Positions 25,209-33,158 of a stretch of DNA of 34,425 nt are shown here, one piece after another. Numbering within the stretch: the stretch's first letter is position 1; every line of letters starts with the position of its first letter. The position numbers and the translations under genes were made by a program. Under the pieces are notes generated by a model. That model searched no databases. It saw nothing but the letters and a program-made list of their open reading frames with translations, and was not told the DNA's origin. Source of the stretch: an uncultured Hyphomicrobium sp. (GTDB lineage Bacteria > Pseudomonadota > Alphaproteobacteria > Rhizobiales > Hyphomicrobiaceae); assembly GCF_902826555.1 (NCBI RefSeq), contig NZ_CADEFI010000029.1, positions 8,550-42,974 of the forward strand. Reading direction: 5' to 3'.

Positions 25209-26744
25209 ATGTCCGATCTGAAGGCGCAGGTAGTCGAGCGGCTGCGGCGCGTCAAAGGCCCGGACCTCGACGGCAATATCATCGATCTCGGCCTGGTCTC
25301 GGATATTCTGGTCAAGGACGGGCGCGTCTATTTCTCGATCACCGTGCCTGCCGCGCGCGCCGAGGAGCTCGAGCCGCTGCGCGGAGCGGCAGAGAAGGTC
25401 GTGCGCGAGATCGAAGGCGTTGCAGGCGTCGTGGCTGTTCTGACCGCCGAGGCGTCGCCGGGACAGGCGCCGCGGCCTGCTCAACCACCAGCCGTCGCTA
25501 CGCCGTCCGGTAACGGCCGCGAGCACCCTCGCGTCGCCGAGGCGCGGGCCCGCGGCGCCGCTGGCGACGCGGCCCATCGGCCGCCGGCCGCCGGTCCTGC
25601 CGCAGCTCCGGTCCGCCAGACGCAAGGTGTGCCCGGCGTGAAGCACATCGTCGCCGTCGCCTCGGGCAAGGGAGGTGTCGGCAAGTCCACCGTCGCCGTC
25701 AATCTGGCGCTCGGCTTCCAGGCTATCGGCCTCAAGGCCGGCATCATGGACGCCGACATCTACGGCCCCTCACAGCCGCGGCTGCTCGGCATCACCGGCA
25801 AGCCGACGCAGGGCGCCGACAAGAAGCTGGTGCCCATGGAGGGGTACGGTCTCAAGTCCATGTCCATGGGCTTCATGGTGGAGGAGGGCACGCCCATCGT
25901 CTGGCGCGGACCCATGGTGGTCGGCGCGCTGAACCAGATGCTGCGCGAGGTCGCCTGGGGCGATCTCGACGTGCTGGTGATCGACATGCCTCCCGGCACC
26001 GGCGATGTGCAACTCACCATCGCCCAGCAGGTGCCGCTCGCCGGCGCGGTGATCGTCTCGACGCCGCAGGATCTCGCGTTGATCGACGCCCGCAAGGGGC
26101 TCGCCATGTTCAAGAAGGTCAACGTGCCGCTGCTCGGCATCGTCGAGAACATGAGCTACTTCGTTACCCCCGATACCGGCGCCCGCTACGACATCTTCGG
26201 TCACGGCGGTGCGAAGGCGGAGGCCGAGAAGCTCGGCGTGCCGTTCCTGGGCGAGGTTCCGCTCACGATCGAGGTGCGCGAGACATCGGACGCCGGCCGC
26301 CCCATCACCGCGACCTCGCCCGAGAGCCCGAGCGCTCAGGCTTTCCGCGAGATCGCGGCCAAGGCGTGGACCGAGATCGAGAAGGCCTCGGGCCGCGGTA
26401 TGAAGCCACCCAAGCTCGAGATCGTCCACGGCGGTGAGGCGTTGCGCGTCTCGTTTGCGACCAAGGACGAGCACGAGCTTCCCGCCGAGTTCCTGCGGGT
26501 TCTGAGCCCCTCGGCCGAGGTGCAGGGCCATTCGAAGGAGCAGCGCGTCACCGTCGGCGGCAAAAAGAACGTCAAGATCAAGGAGCTGCGCGGCGTCGGC
26601 AACTATGCCGTGCGCATCGTTTTCGACGACGGTCACGACACCGGTCTCTTCACGTGGTCGTACCTCCACATGCTGTCGCTGCAAAAGGACAAGCGCTGGG
26701 GCGAGTACCTTGCCGAGCTCAAGGCTAAGGGGCTCTCGCGCTAG
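25209..26744 (+). CDS. Mrp/ApbC iron-sulfur carrier ATPase fused to DUF971
   Basis: A 511-residue P-loop ATPase of the Mrp/Nbp35 family, which carries iron-sulfur clusters to apoproteins. Residues 1-80 are a MIP18-like (DUF59) domain, 81-140 a Pro/Ala linker, and 145-395 the ATPase with Walker A GKGGVGKST at 153-161, DADIYGPSQP at 181-190 and IDMPPGTGDVQL at 258-269. The metal-ligand motif CPxC that follows ENMSYF in most relatives is replaced by TPDT (320-323). Residues about 400-508 are a separate DUF971 (GBBH-like) domain, recognisable from PAEFLRVLSPSAEV and RIVFDDGHDTGLFTW. AGGAGC lies just before the ATG. Confidence 0.93.
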   Translation: MSDLKAQVVERLRRVKGPDLDGNIIDLGLVSDILVKDGRVYFSITVPAARAEELEPLRGAAEKVVREIEGVAGVVAVLTAEASPGQAPRPAQPPAVATPSGNGREHPRVAEARARGAAGDAAHRPPAAGPAAAPVRQTQGVPGVKHIVAVASGKGGVGKSTVAVNLALGFQAIGLKAGIMDADIYGPSQPRLLGITGKPTQGADKKLVPMEGYGLKSMSMGFMVEEGTPIVWRGPMVVGALNQMLREVAWGDLDVLVIDMPPGTGDVQLTIAQQVPLAGAVIVSTPQDLALIDARKGLAMFKKVNVPLLGIVENMSYFVTPDTGARYDIFGHGGAKAEAEKLGVPFLGEVPLTIEVRETSDAGRPITATSPESPSAQAFREIAAKAWTEIEKASGRGMKPPKLEIVHGGEALRVSFATKDEHELPAEFLRVLSPSAEVQGHSKEQRVTVGGKKNVKIKELRGVGNYAVRIVFDDGHDTGLFTWSYLHMLSLQKDKRWGEYLAELKAKGLSR

Positions 26745-26824
26745 TTCGCTATGCTGATCCCCACAAACGAGATAGTTTGACGACGGACCTAAGGCCTGGG
26801 ATCGTCTGCCGGGGATAGCGCGGC

Positions 26825-28234
26825 GTGGGGGCAATCGAGGACGTCGACGTTTCGCGTCTGGCCGCAGCGTTGAACGGAGCGCGGCGTCTCCGGCTCGGCA
26901 TGCCGGTCATGCTGTTGATGCTGGCGGTTCCGAGTCTTTTCGCCCTCGACGCCAACGTTGGCGTTGGGCTGCGGCTTGTGGCCTGGACTGTCCTCATAGT
27001 CACGGCTGTCGTCGCCGTGATCCTCGCCGTTTGCGATCCGGCGAACATCCGCGGCCGCCCCGCGATACCGCGCATCCTGAATGCCTACATCGTCTTCGCG
27101 CTCATGGTCAGCGTCCACTACGCCGTGCAGGCGGCTCTCATCATGGTCCCCCTCGTCAAGGGCGGGCTTTCGATCGACGATCCCCTGGATGAGGCGGGCG
27201 TTTTCGCCCTCTTGGGCGGCATGAGCACGGTCATCGTGCTGATGCTGACCGCTCAGCTTTCGAGGTCCCTGCGCACGCCCCTGGACGACCACGACCGCGC
27301 CGTGCTGGCCTCGGCACCGATCGCCCTGCCGACGCTGCGCATGGGGCTTCGCAAAGCGCTCACGTCGGTAGTGGCCGCCGCCCTGGCGTTCGGCTTTCTG
27401 ATTTTTATGGCTCTCCTGCACAGGATTCCCTACGCGGAGGTCTGGGCGGCACTTCAGAAAATCACGTTCGCCGAGGTGTGGGACGAGTTCGTCACCGGCT
27501 GGTCCCGGGGAGAGACGGCCGTCGTCGGCATCACGTTGACGTTTCTCGTCGCCGTCGTCATTCTTTTGGAAAAGCTCCTCGAGTTCGTGGCACCACGCTA
27601 CGCCCCGCTGAGCGGCATGTGGCGGTGGGCCAAGGATGCACGCTCGGCGCTCGCCTTCGACCGCCGCCCCCCGGTGTTGCTGCTCCGCTCGTTCTCGGAC
27701 GACGCGGTGAGCGATGACGAGCGAGCCAAGGATGAATACTTCTCCAAAAGCGTGGAAGGCGCCATCGCATCGGCGGTCGCAGCCTATGGTCCGTTCATCG
27801 CCATCGGTGCCCCGGGCGAGCCGGTTCCAGGCGGTGTCGCCTATCGCATCTATCTGAAGGACGACGAGTGGCAGCCGGCAGTGATCGGCTGGATACGCGA
27901 CAGCCGCCTGATCGTCGCTTGCGTCGGCACCACGCGATGGGTGCGCTGGGAGCTCGACAACATTCAAAAGCTCGGCCAGTTCGGAAAGACGCTGCTCCTC
28001 GTGCCGCCCTCCGACACACGAATCCTGGCGGCGGCGCGCTGGACATTGCTGGACGGTGCGTTGTCGGCAACGCCGTGGTCACCGGCCCTCGCCGCCATCA
28101 CGGATCGCACCGGAGTACTCGTCCTCGTACTGAAGGTGGACGGAGGCATCGGCGCGGTGCGCAGCAGCGGTACGACCCGGGACGACTATCATGCCGCAAC
28201 CCTCTGGGCACTGCACCGGCGGCTTGCGCAATAA
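26825..28234 (+). CDS. Polytopic membrane protein with C-terminal nucleotide-binding/TIR-like domain, function unknown
   Basis: A 469-residue protein. About six hydrophobic segments lie at residues 24-41, 47-70, 85-110, 124-144, 178-199 and 230-253. The cytosolic C-terminus (about 280-469) has an alternating beta/alpha pattern: VLLLRSF (284-290), YGPFIAIGAPGEPVPG (321-336), DDEWQPAV (346-353), SRLIVACVGTT (360-370), WELDNI (375-380) and KTLLLVPP (388-395). The repeated hydrophobic strands, Gly-rich turn and Glu376 in a helix after strand 4 recall TIR or SLOG-type nucleotide-binding folds; that is inference. The GTG start at 26825 has GGGGAT about 9 bases upstream. It stands alone after mrp. 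Confidence 0.72.
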   Translation: MGAIEDVDVSRLAAALNGARRLRLGMPVMLLMLAVPSLFALDANVGVGLRLVAWTVLIVTAVVAVILAVCDPANIRGRPAIPRILNAYIVFALMVSVHYAVQAALIMVPLVKGGLSIDDPLDEAGVFALLGGMSTVIVLMLTAQLSRSLRTPLDDHDRAVLASAPIALPTLRMGLRKALTSVVAAALAFGFLIFMALLHRIPYAEVWAALQKITFAEVWDEFVTGWSRGETAVVGITLTFLVAVVILLEKLLEFVAPRYAPLSGMWRWAKDARSALAFDRRPPVLLLRSFSDDAVSDDERAKDEYFSKSVEGAIASAVAAYGPFIAIGAPGEPVPGGVAYRIYLKDDEWQPAVIGWIRDSRLIVACVGTTRWVRWELDNIQKLGQFGKTLLLVPPSDTRILAAARWTLLDGALSATPWSPALAAITDRTGVLVLVLKVDGGIGAVRSSGTTRDDYHAATLWALHRRLAQ

Positions 28235-28365
28235 TCCGTTAAAGCGGACAGACGTCCGAGAGAGGCAGGGCCGCGACAGGGGCATCTCCGAATGTGGCCC
28301 GTGCCTTGCCGAATGCGCGAGCGCCCCCCATAACTCGGGCATCCCGCATCTTTGAGGAGACCCCC

Positions 28366-29391
28366 ATGGAATATCGCCGGCTCGGTGCATCTGGCTTCAC
28401 GGTTCCCGCGCTGAGCTTCGGCGCCGGCACCTTCGGCGGCAAAGGCCCGTTGTTCGGCGCATGGGGCAACACCGATGTCGCCGAGGCGCGGCGCTTGATC
28501 GACATCTGTCTCGAAGCCGGCCTCACGATGTTCGACACCGCCGACGTTTATTCGAACGGCGAATCCGAGCGGATCCTCGGCGAGGCGATCAAAGGGCGGC
28601 GCCAGGAGGTGATCATCTCCACCAAGGCGACGTTCCGCTTCGGCGATAACCCCAACGATGTCGGCTCCTCCCGCTATCACCTGCTGAGAACGGTCGAAGC
28701 TCAGCTGAAGAGGCTCGGCACCGACTACATCGACCTCTTCCAGCTGCATGGCTTCGATGCCAAGACGCCCGTCGAGGAAACGCTTTCGACGCTCGACGAT
28801 CTCGTCCGCGCCGGCAAGATTCGCTACCTCGGCGTATCCAATTTCTCCGGCTGGCACCTCATGAAGTCGCTGGCGGTCGCCGACCGCTACGGCTATCCGC
28901 GCTACGTGGCCAACCAGACCTACTACTCGCTGATCGGGCGCGACTACGAATGGGAGCTGATGCCGCTGGGGCTCGACCAGGGCGTCGGAGCCGTGGTCTG
29001 GAGCCCGCTCGGCTGGGGCCGTCTGACCGGCAAGATCCGCCGCGGTCAGCCGCTGCCGTCAACGAGCCGGCTGCATGAGACGGCCGACAGCGGGCCTCCC
29101 GTTGACGACGAATATGTCTACCGGGTCGTCGACGCCTTGGATGAGATCGCCAAAGAGACCGGCAAGTCCATTCCTCAGGTCGCACTCAATTGGCTGCTGC
29201 AGCGCCCCACCGTATCCACCGTCGTCATCGGCGCACGCAACGAGGAGCAGCTCCGGCAGAACCTCGGCGCCGTCGGGTGGAGCCTGACCAAGGAGCAGGT
29301 GGCGAAACTCGACGCCGCGAGCGCGGTGACGCTCGCCTATCCTTATTGGCACCAGCGCTTCTTCTCCGAGCGCAACCCGCCTCCCGTTTGA
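28366..29391 (+). CDS. Aldo/keto reductase
   Basis: A 341-residue NADPH-dependent oxidoreductase of the aldo/keto reductase superfamily, closest in appearance to the YajO/Tas-like bacterial group. The catalytic tetrad is visible: Asp57 and Tyr62 in MFDTADVYSNGESE, Lys87 in ISTKATF and His128 in LFQLHGFD. The cofactor end VSTVVIGARNEEQL is near residues 285-298. The start at 28366 follows GAGGAGA by 5 bases. It is not part of an obvious operon, and the substrate is unknown. Confidence 0.93.
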   Translation: MEYRRLGASGFTVPALSFGAGTFGGKGPLFGAWGNTDVAEARRLIDICLEAGLTMFDTADVYSNGESERILGEAIKGRRQEVIISTKATFRFGDNPNDVGSSRYHLLRTVEAQLKRLGTDYIDLFQLHGFDAKTPVEETLSTLDDLVRAGKIRYLGVSNFSGWHLMKSLAVADRYGYPRYVANQTYYSLIGRDYEWELMPLGLDQGVGAVVWSPLGWGRLTGKIRRGQPLPSTSRLHETADSGPPVDDEYVYRVVDALDEIAKETGKSIPQVALNWLLQRPTVSTVVIGARNEEQLRQNLGAVGWSLTKEQVAKLDAASAVTLAYPYWHQRFFSERNPPPV

Positions 29392-29510
29392 CGGGCTTGG
29401 CGCGCCGTTCTGCGGTGCAGCGAAGACGTTCACCCACCGTAGTCCTGCGAGGTTTATCCGCGCGTCTCTTCTGCTATATTGCAGGGGAAAATAGAACGGA
29501 GGCGCGAGCG

Positions 29511-29744
29511 ATGGAATTTACGCTACAAAGGGGCAAGCGCTACAGGACGACCGTGAGCTTGGGCTTCGTTGAGCGCATTGCGAGCAATGATATAATTGCC
29601 AACAAGTTCCGGGATGCCGGCTTCACCGATGTCGAGGTCAGCGGCGAGGGCGATACGCGCTACGCCGAGGGCATCTGGAACAAGGACGACCTGAGACCGA
29701 CCTATCCGCCGCAAGTCAGCGACGTCTCCGAGGTTGTTGCTTGA
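29511..29744 (+). CDS. Small conserved-looking soluble protein, function unknown
   Basis: A 77-residue soluble protein (MEFTLQRGKRYRTT...). It reads as a compact alpha/beta domain: a short strand, RYRTTVSLGFVER, a helix NDIIANKFRDAGF, then TDVEVSGEGDTRYAEGIW. I believe similar short proteins occur in other alphaproteobacteria but cannot name a family. ACGGAGG lies about 9 bases before the ATG. The TATATT at 29475-29480 could be a -10 element for this gene. Confidence 0.7.
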   Translation: MEFTLQRGKRYRTTVSLGFVERIASNDIIANKFRDAGFTDVEVSGEGDTRYAEGIWNKDDLRPTYPPQVSDVSEVVA

Positions 29745-29794
29745 GGCCCGTGTAGAGCGCGTCGCACCGGGCGCGCGGCTCGCTTAGGCAGCAC

Positions 29795-30214
29795 CTACTC
29801 GCAGGGCACCGGAATGGTTTTGCCGGCGGTGGGCGAGAACTTCTTGCAGCCGACCTCTGTGCCGGAGCCGCTCTCAGTTGTTTCGCCGGTCGGCTTAGCG
29901 TCCCCTTGGCCGAGAGCGGCGGTCGACACGTCGGAGCCTTCGGCCTCCGTCTGTGTCTCGACCGGAACGGTCTTGGTCGCGGTGTCGACCTTTTTCTCCG
30001 GTGCCGAAGCAGGTTGTGGTTTCGCGATGCGCTTCTTGGCGGGCGACGCTCGGTTCTTGGCCGCCTTGGAGACGCGTCCCTTCGGCGAAGCTTTCAAAGG
30101 TGTCTTGGCGACTTCCGGCGTATACTCGCAGGAGATGCAAGCCTGCGCTGGCGAGCCCAACGCCATCGTCATGGCGAAAACAGCAGAGGCAATTGCGAGA
30201 AATATTCGCGTCAT
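29795..30214 (-). CDS. Small secreted Lys/Ala-rich protein
   Basis: A 139-residue protein with a Sec signal peptide (MTRIFLAIAS, hydrophobic core, cleavage probably after GSPAQA near residue 25). The mature part starts with CISCEYTP, continues as a low-complexity Lys/Ala/Pro stretch and an acidic Thr/Glu region, and ends with VGCKKFSPTAG...VPCE. The four Cys at the two ends could form disulfides or bind metal. No family recognised. AGGAC lies 5 to 9 bases before the ATG at 30214. Confidence 0.7.
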   Translation of the reverse strand: MTRIFLAIASAVFAMTMALGSPAQACISCEYTPEVAKTPLKASPKGRVSKAAKNRASPAKKRIAKPQPASAPEKKVDTATKTVPVETQTEAEGSDVSTAALGQGDAKPTGETTESGSGTEVGCKKFSPTAGKTIPVPCE

Positions 30215-30474
30215 TGCGCGTCCTGGGCCGATCGCTGGATAAAGCTGCTTCTGCGGCAACGATCTGGAACCAGTATAAAACAGTTACCCCACCCGGAACA
30301 GAGCATTCCTCGATACGGCCAATTGGGAGCCGGCACGCGTGCGCGCCTTCCGCGCCGCCCACACCGAAGCGCGGTCAAGGCCGCAGCCCACCGCTGTGCC
30401 CGCTCCGCAACGCCGTCTCGCAGATGACTGGAAACATCCACCACGGCGATTGCAACCGGCCGCAAGACCGATTA

Positions 30475-30496
30475 TTCGGATAGTATAACATCCGAA
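30475..30496. promoter_or_regulatory. Operator-like palindrome, site 1 (Fur/Zur-family type)
   Basis: TTCGGAT (30475-30481) and ATCCGAA (30490-30496) form a perfect inverted repeat around AGTATAAC. The AT-rich centre and length fit the Fur/Zur superfamily. Its core GGATAGTATA is repeated in site 2 about 258 bases downstream. The regulator assignment is inference from the zinc-type receptor that follows. Confidence 0.55.
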
Positions 30497-30735
30497 ATCG
30501 TGAGGCGCCATGTCCAGTGTTGCGAAGGCCGGAGAACGGAACATCGGGAACAGTGCCAGCCGCAGCCCGCACCACGCACGCGGATGCGGACGGCCTGTCA
30601 GCGCCAGCTCATTCCCGGTGCCGTCCGATGGCCGGGCGGCCTCGTCCCCGCCGGCAGCGCTGTTGCCGTTGATGTCGCTTTTCCTCGGCGTTCGATCCGC
30701 CGTCACCGGCACGGGTTCTTTTTGGGCCGCAAAAT

Positions 30736-30754
30736 GGATAGTATACTATAAAAT
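30736..30754. promoter_or_regulatory. Operator-like palindrome, site 2 (Fur/Zur-family type)
   Basis: ATAGTATACTAT (30738-30749) is a perfect 12-base palindrome, preceded by GG and followed by AAAATCCGAAAATCG. Site 1 shares GGATAGTATA and ATCCGAAA in the same order. It lies about 41-59 bases before the first possible receptor start codon, a typical place for a repressor site. Confidence 0.6.
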
Positions 30755-30794
30755 CCGAAAATCGGCAGACGTCAGCACCCACCCGCCGCGCTCT

Positions 30795-33059
30795 TTGCTG
30801 CTGGCCAGGATCGCTGGGATTGCAGCGATTGGCGCTCTGGCGGGGATGGGGGCTTCGTCTGCGGGTGCGCAGGAGAAAAGCCAGCCGGCGGTCACCGAGC
30901 TGCCCGTCATCGAGGTCACGACGCCGAGCCCCATCGTCAAGCCGAAACGCGTCCAGCCCGGAAAGTCCGCGGACGCGACGCAAGCCGCGCCCATCGTCGA
31001 GGGGCCGGCCATCCCGCCAGGCACCACGCTCGATTTCGACGACCACACGTTCGCCTCCATCACCGTTGCAGACGAGCGCGAGATCACCGCCAACGGCGGC
31101 ACGACCATCACCGACGCACTCCAGAACAAGCCCGGCATCACGAGCACGGCATTTGCGCCCGGCGCCAATCGGCCGATCATCCGCGGTCTCGATAGCTACC
31201 GCGTGCGCACCCAGGAGGATGGCATCGGCACGCATGACGTTGCCGCCATCTCCGAAGACCATGCCATCCCCGTTGATCCCAATGCGGCCGACCGCATCGA
31301 GGTCGTGCGCGGCCCGGCGACGCTCCGCTACGGATCGCAGGCCATTGGCGGCGTCGTCGCGGTCGAGAACGAGCGCATCCCGACCTTCATTCCGAAAGGC
31401 GGCTTGAGCGGCGCTGTCAAAGGCGGCCTGAGTTCGGTTGACGAAGGCCGCGACGGTGCGTTCAAGGTCACTGCGGGCTCCAAAGCAACGGGCTTTGCCG
31501 TCCACGCCGACGGCTTCGCACGCCGCGCCGAGGACTACGATACCCCGAACGGAAAGGAGCTGAACACGTTCGTCGACAGCCAGGGCGGATCGGTGGGTCT
31601 CTCGCGTGTCTGGGAGAATGGCTTCCTCGGAGTCGCCGTCGCGCATATCGACAGCCTCTACGGCATCCCGGGCGAGGAGGCGCGCGAGGGTGTCGTGCCG
31701 CGCATCGACATGGAGCAGGACAAAGTGCTGGCCAGGGGCGAGTGGCGTGTTCGCGACTTCGGCCTTGAAGCCGTGCGGTTCTGGTTCGGCGCCTCCGACT
31801 ACGCCCACGACGAGCTCGCCATGCACGCCCATGGCGACGATGACCACGGCCACGGCGAGGAGGAGCATGCCGACGGCTTCTCGCTCGGCTCGCGCTTCAC
31901 CAACAAAGAGCAGGAGGCGCGCGTCGAGGTGCAGCATAGTCCCGTGGGAACGGTGCTCGGCCAGCTCAACGGCGCTCTCGGCGCCCAGTGGGGCAATCGC
32001 AACACGCGCGGCCAGAGCTTCGAAGGCGAGTCGCTCTTGGAGCCGGTCGAGACTGAGAGCATCGCCGCCTTCTGGTTCGAGGAGCTGGATGTCACGCGAA
32101 GCCTCCGCTTCCAGGCCGCGGCCCGCATCGAGCAGACGGACGTGGACGGCACCGGCTGGAGCGAGTTCCACGGCGAAGGCGAAGAGTTCCACGCCCACGC
32201 CTTCGAAGGCGAGCGCGGCTTCACGCCCGTGAGCGGCAGCCTTGGCGTGCTCTATCAGCTGCCGTTCGACACCGTCGCTCGTCTCACCGGCCAGTACGTG
32301 GAACGCGCGCCCGACGCCGCGGAGCTGTTCTCGAAGGGCATGCACGAGGCCACCGGCACCTTCGAGGTCGGTAATCCCTTCCTCGATGTCGAGAAGGCAA
32401 CCACCGCGGAGATTAGCCTGAAGAAGTCCACGGGCGCCTTCCGCTTCGACACGTCGGCCTATTACACCCGTTATGACGGGTTCATCTATCGTGCCCTGCA
32501 GGGTCTTGCCTGCGACGGCGCTGCCCACGACGGCCACTTCCACTGCGAGGACTCCCACGCCGGCGACGAGCACGAGGAAGAAACGTTCGACCTCGTCTTC
32601 TTCCGCCAGCGCGATGCGAACTTTTACGGGCTTGAGCTTTCCGGCCAGGTCGATGTCGCGCCGATCTGGCGTGGCGTCTGGGGCATCGACGGGCAATACG
32701 ATTTCGTCCGCGCCGAGTTCGAGGACGGTGAGAACGTTCCGCGCATCCCGCCGCACCGGCTTGGTGGCGGCATCTACTACCGCGATGCCAACTGGTTCGC
32801 GCGCGCCGGCGTTCTCCACGCCTTCGAGCAGGACAAGATCGGCGCCGAGGAGATCGTGACGCCCGGCTACACGTTGGTCTCGGCCGAGATCAGCTACACG
32901 GCTCCGGGCGAGAACGGCGCGCCGGCCATGACCATCGGCCTCAAGGGCGAGAACCTGGCCGACGACGAGGTGCTGAACCACGCTTCCTTCAAGCGTCGCG
33001 AGGACGTGCTCGAGACCGGCGCCAGCGTCCGCCTCTTCGGCTCGATTTCGCTGAATTAG
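30795..33059 (+). CDS. ZnuD-like TonB-dependent outer-membrane receptor with His-rich loops (start uncertain)
   Basis: A TonB-dependent receptor of about 754 residues, close to the length of Neisseria ZnuD, a zinc importer. A signal-peptide-like stretch (LARIAGIAAIGALAG to AGAQ) is followed by a TonB-box-like LPVIEVTT, a plug domain with NKPGITSTAF, RPIIRGLDSYRV and IEVVRGPATLRYGSQAIGG, then the barrel ending in LFGSISLN. Three loops are unusually rich in His, Asp and Glu: about 31821-31870 (HAHGDDDHGHGEEEHA), 32166-32214 and 32523-32585 (HFHCEDSH). They suggest capture of zinc or a similar metal. No ATG or GTG in frame lies between the operator and the signal peptide; TTG at 30795 is the nearest start, so the N-terminus is provisional. 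Confidence 0.85.
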   Translation: MLLARIAGIAAIGALAGMGASSAGAQEKSQPAVTELPVIEVTTPSPIVKPKRVQPGKSADATQAAPIVEGPAIPPGTTLDFDDHTFASITVADEREITANGGTTITDALQNKPGITSTAFAPGANRPIIRGLDSYRVRTQEDGIGTHDVAAISEDHAIPVDPNAADRIEVVRGPATLRYGSQAIGGVVAVENERIPTFIPKGGLSGAVKGGLSSVDEGRDGAFKVTAGSKATGFAVHADGFARRAEDYDTPNGKELNTFVDSQGGSVGLSRVWENGFLGVAVAHIDSLYGIPGEEAREGVVPRIDMEQDKVLARGEWRVRDFGLEAVRFWFGASDYAHDELAMHAHGDDDHGHGEEEHADGFSLGSRFTNKEQEARVEVQHSPVGTVLGQLNGALGAQWGNRNTRGQSFEGESLLEPVETESIAAFWFEELDVTRSLRFQAAARIEQTDVDGTGWSEFHGEGEEFHAHAFEGERGFTPVSGSLGVLYQLPFDTVARLTGQYVERAPDAAELFSKGMHEATGTFEVGNPFLDVEKATTAEISLKKSTGAFRFDTSAYYTRYDGFIYRALQGLACDGAAHDGHFHCEDSHAGDEHEEETFDLVFFRQRDANFYGLELSGQVDVAPIWRGVWGIDGQYDFVRAEFEDGENVPRIPPHRLGGGIYYRDANWFARAGVLHAFEQDKIGAEEIVTPGYTLVSAEISYTAPGENGAPAMTIGLKGENLADDEVLNHASFKRREDVLETGASVRLFGSISLN

Positions 33060-33158
33060 GCGCTCCGCTCGCAATCGCCTGCCAGGCCTGCTGTTCGGAG
33101 ACGACCGTCGATGTGACTGAGCGCGGAGAGCCGCACGCCGATCGGACGTGCTCCCGTC

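Larger units (their letters stand above)
30215..30794. other. Long non-coding region upstream of the ZnuD-like receptor
   Basis: These 580 bases lie between the divergent secreted-protein gene and the receptor. No ORF in either direction has a convincing ribosome binding site or recognisable product, although the receptor frame happens to be open back to an ATG at 30510. Two operator-like palindromes, given separately, lie at 30475-30496 and 30736-30754. Local AT-rich patches surround both, as expected of promoters. Confidence 0.55.

Noticed and set aside
30609-33074. 821-codon minus frame
   Set aside because: Antisense of the TonB-dependent receptor with repetitive Val/Gly/Asp/Glu composition.
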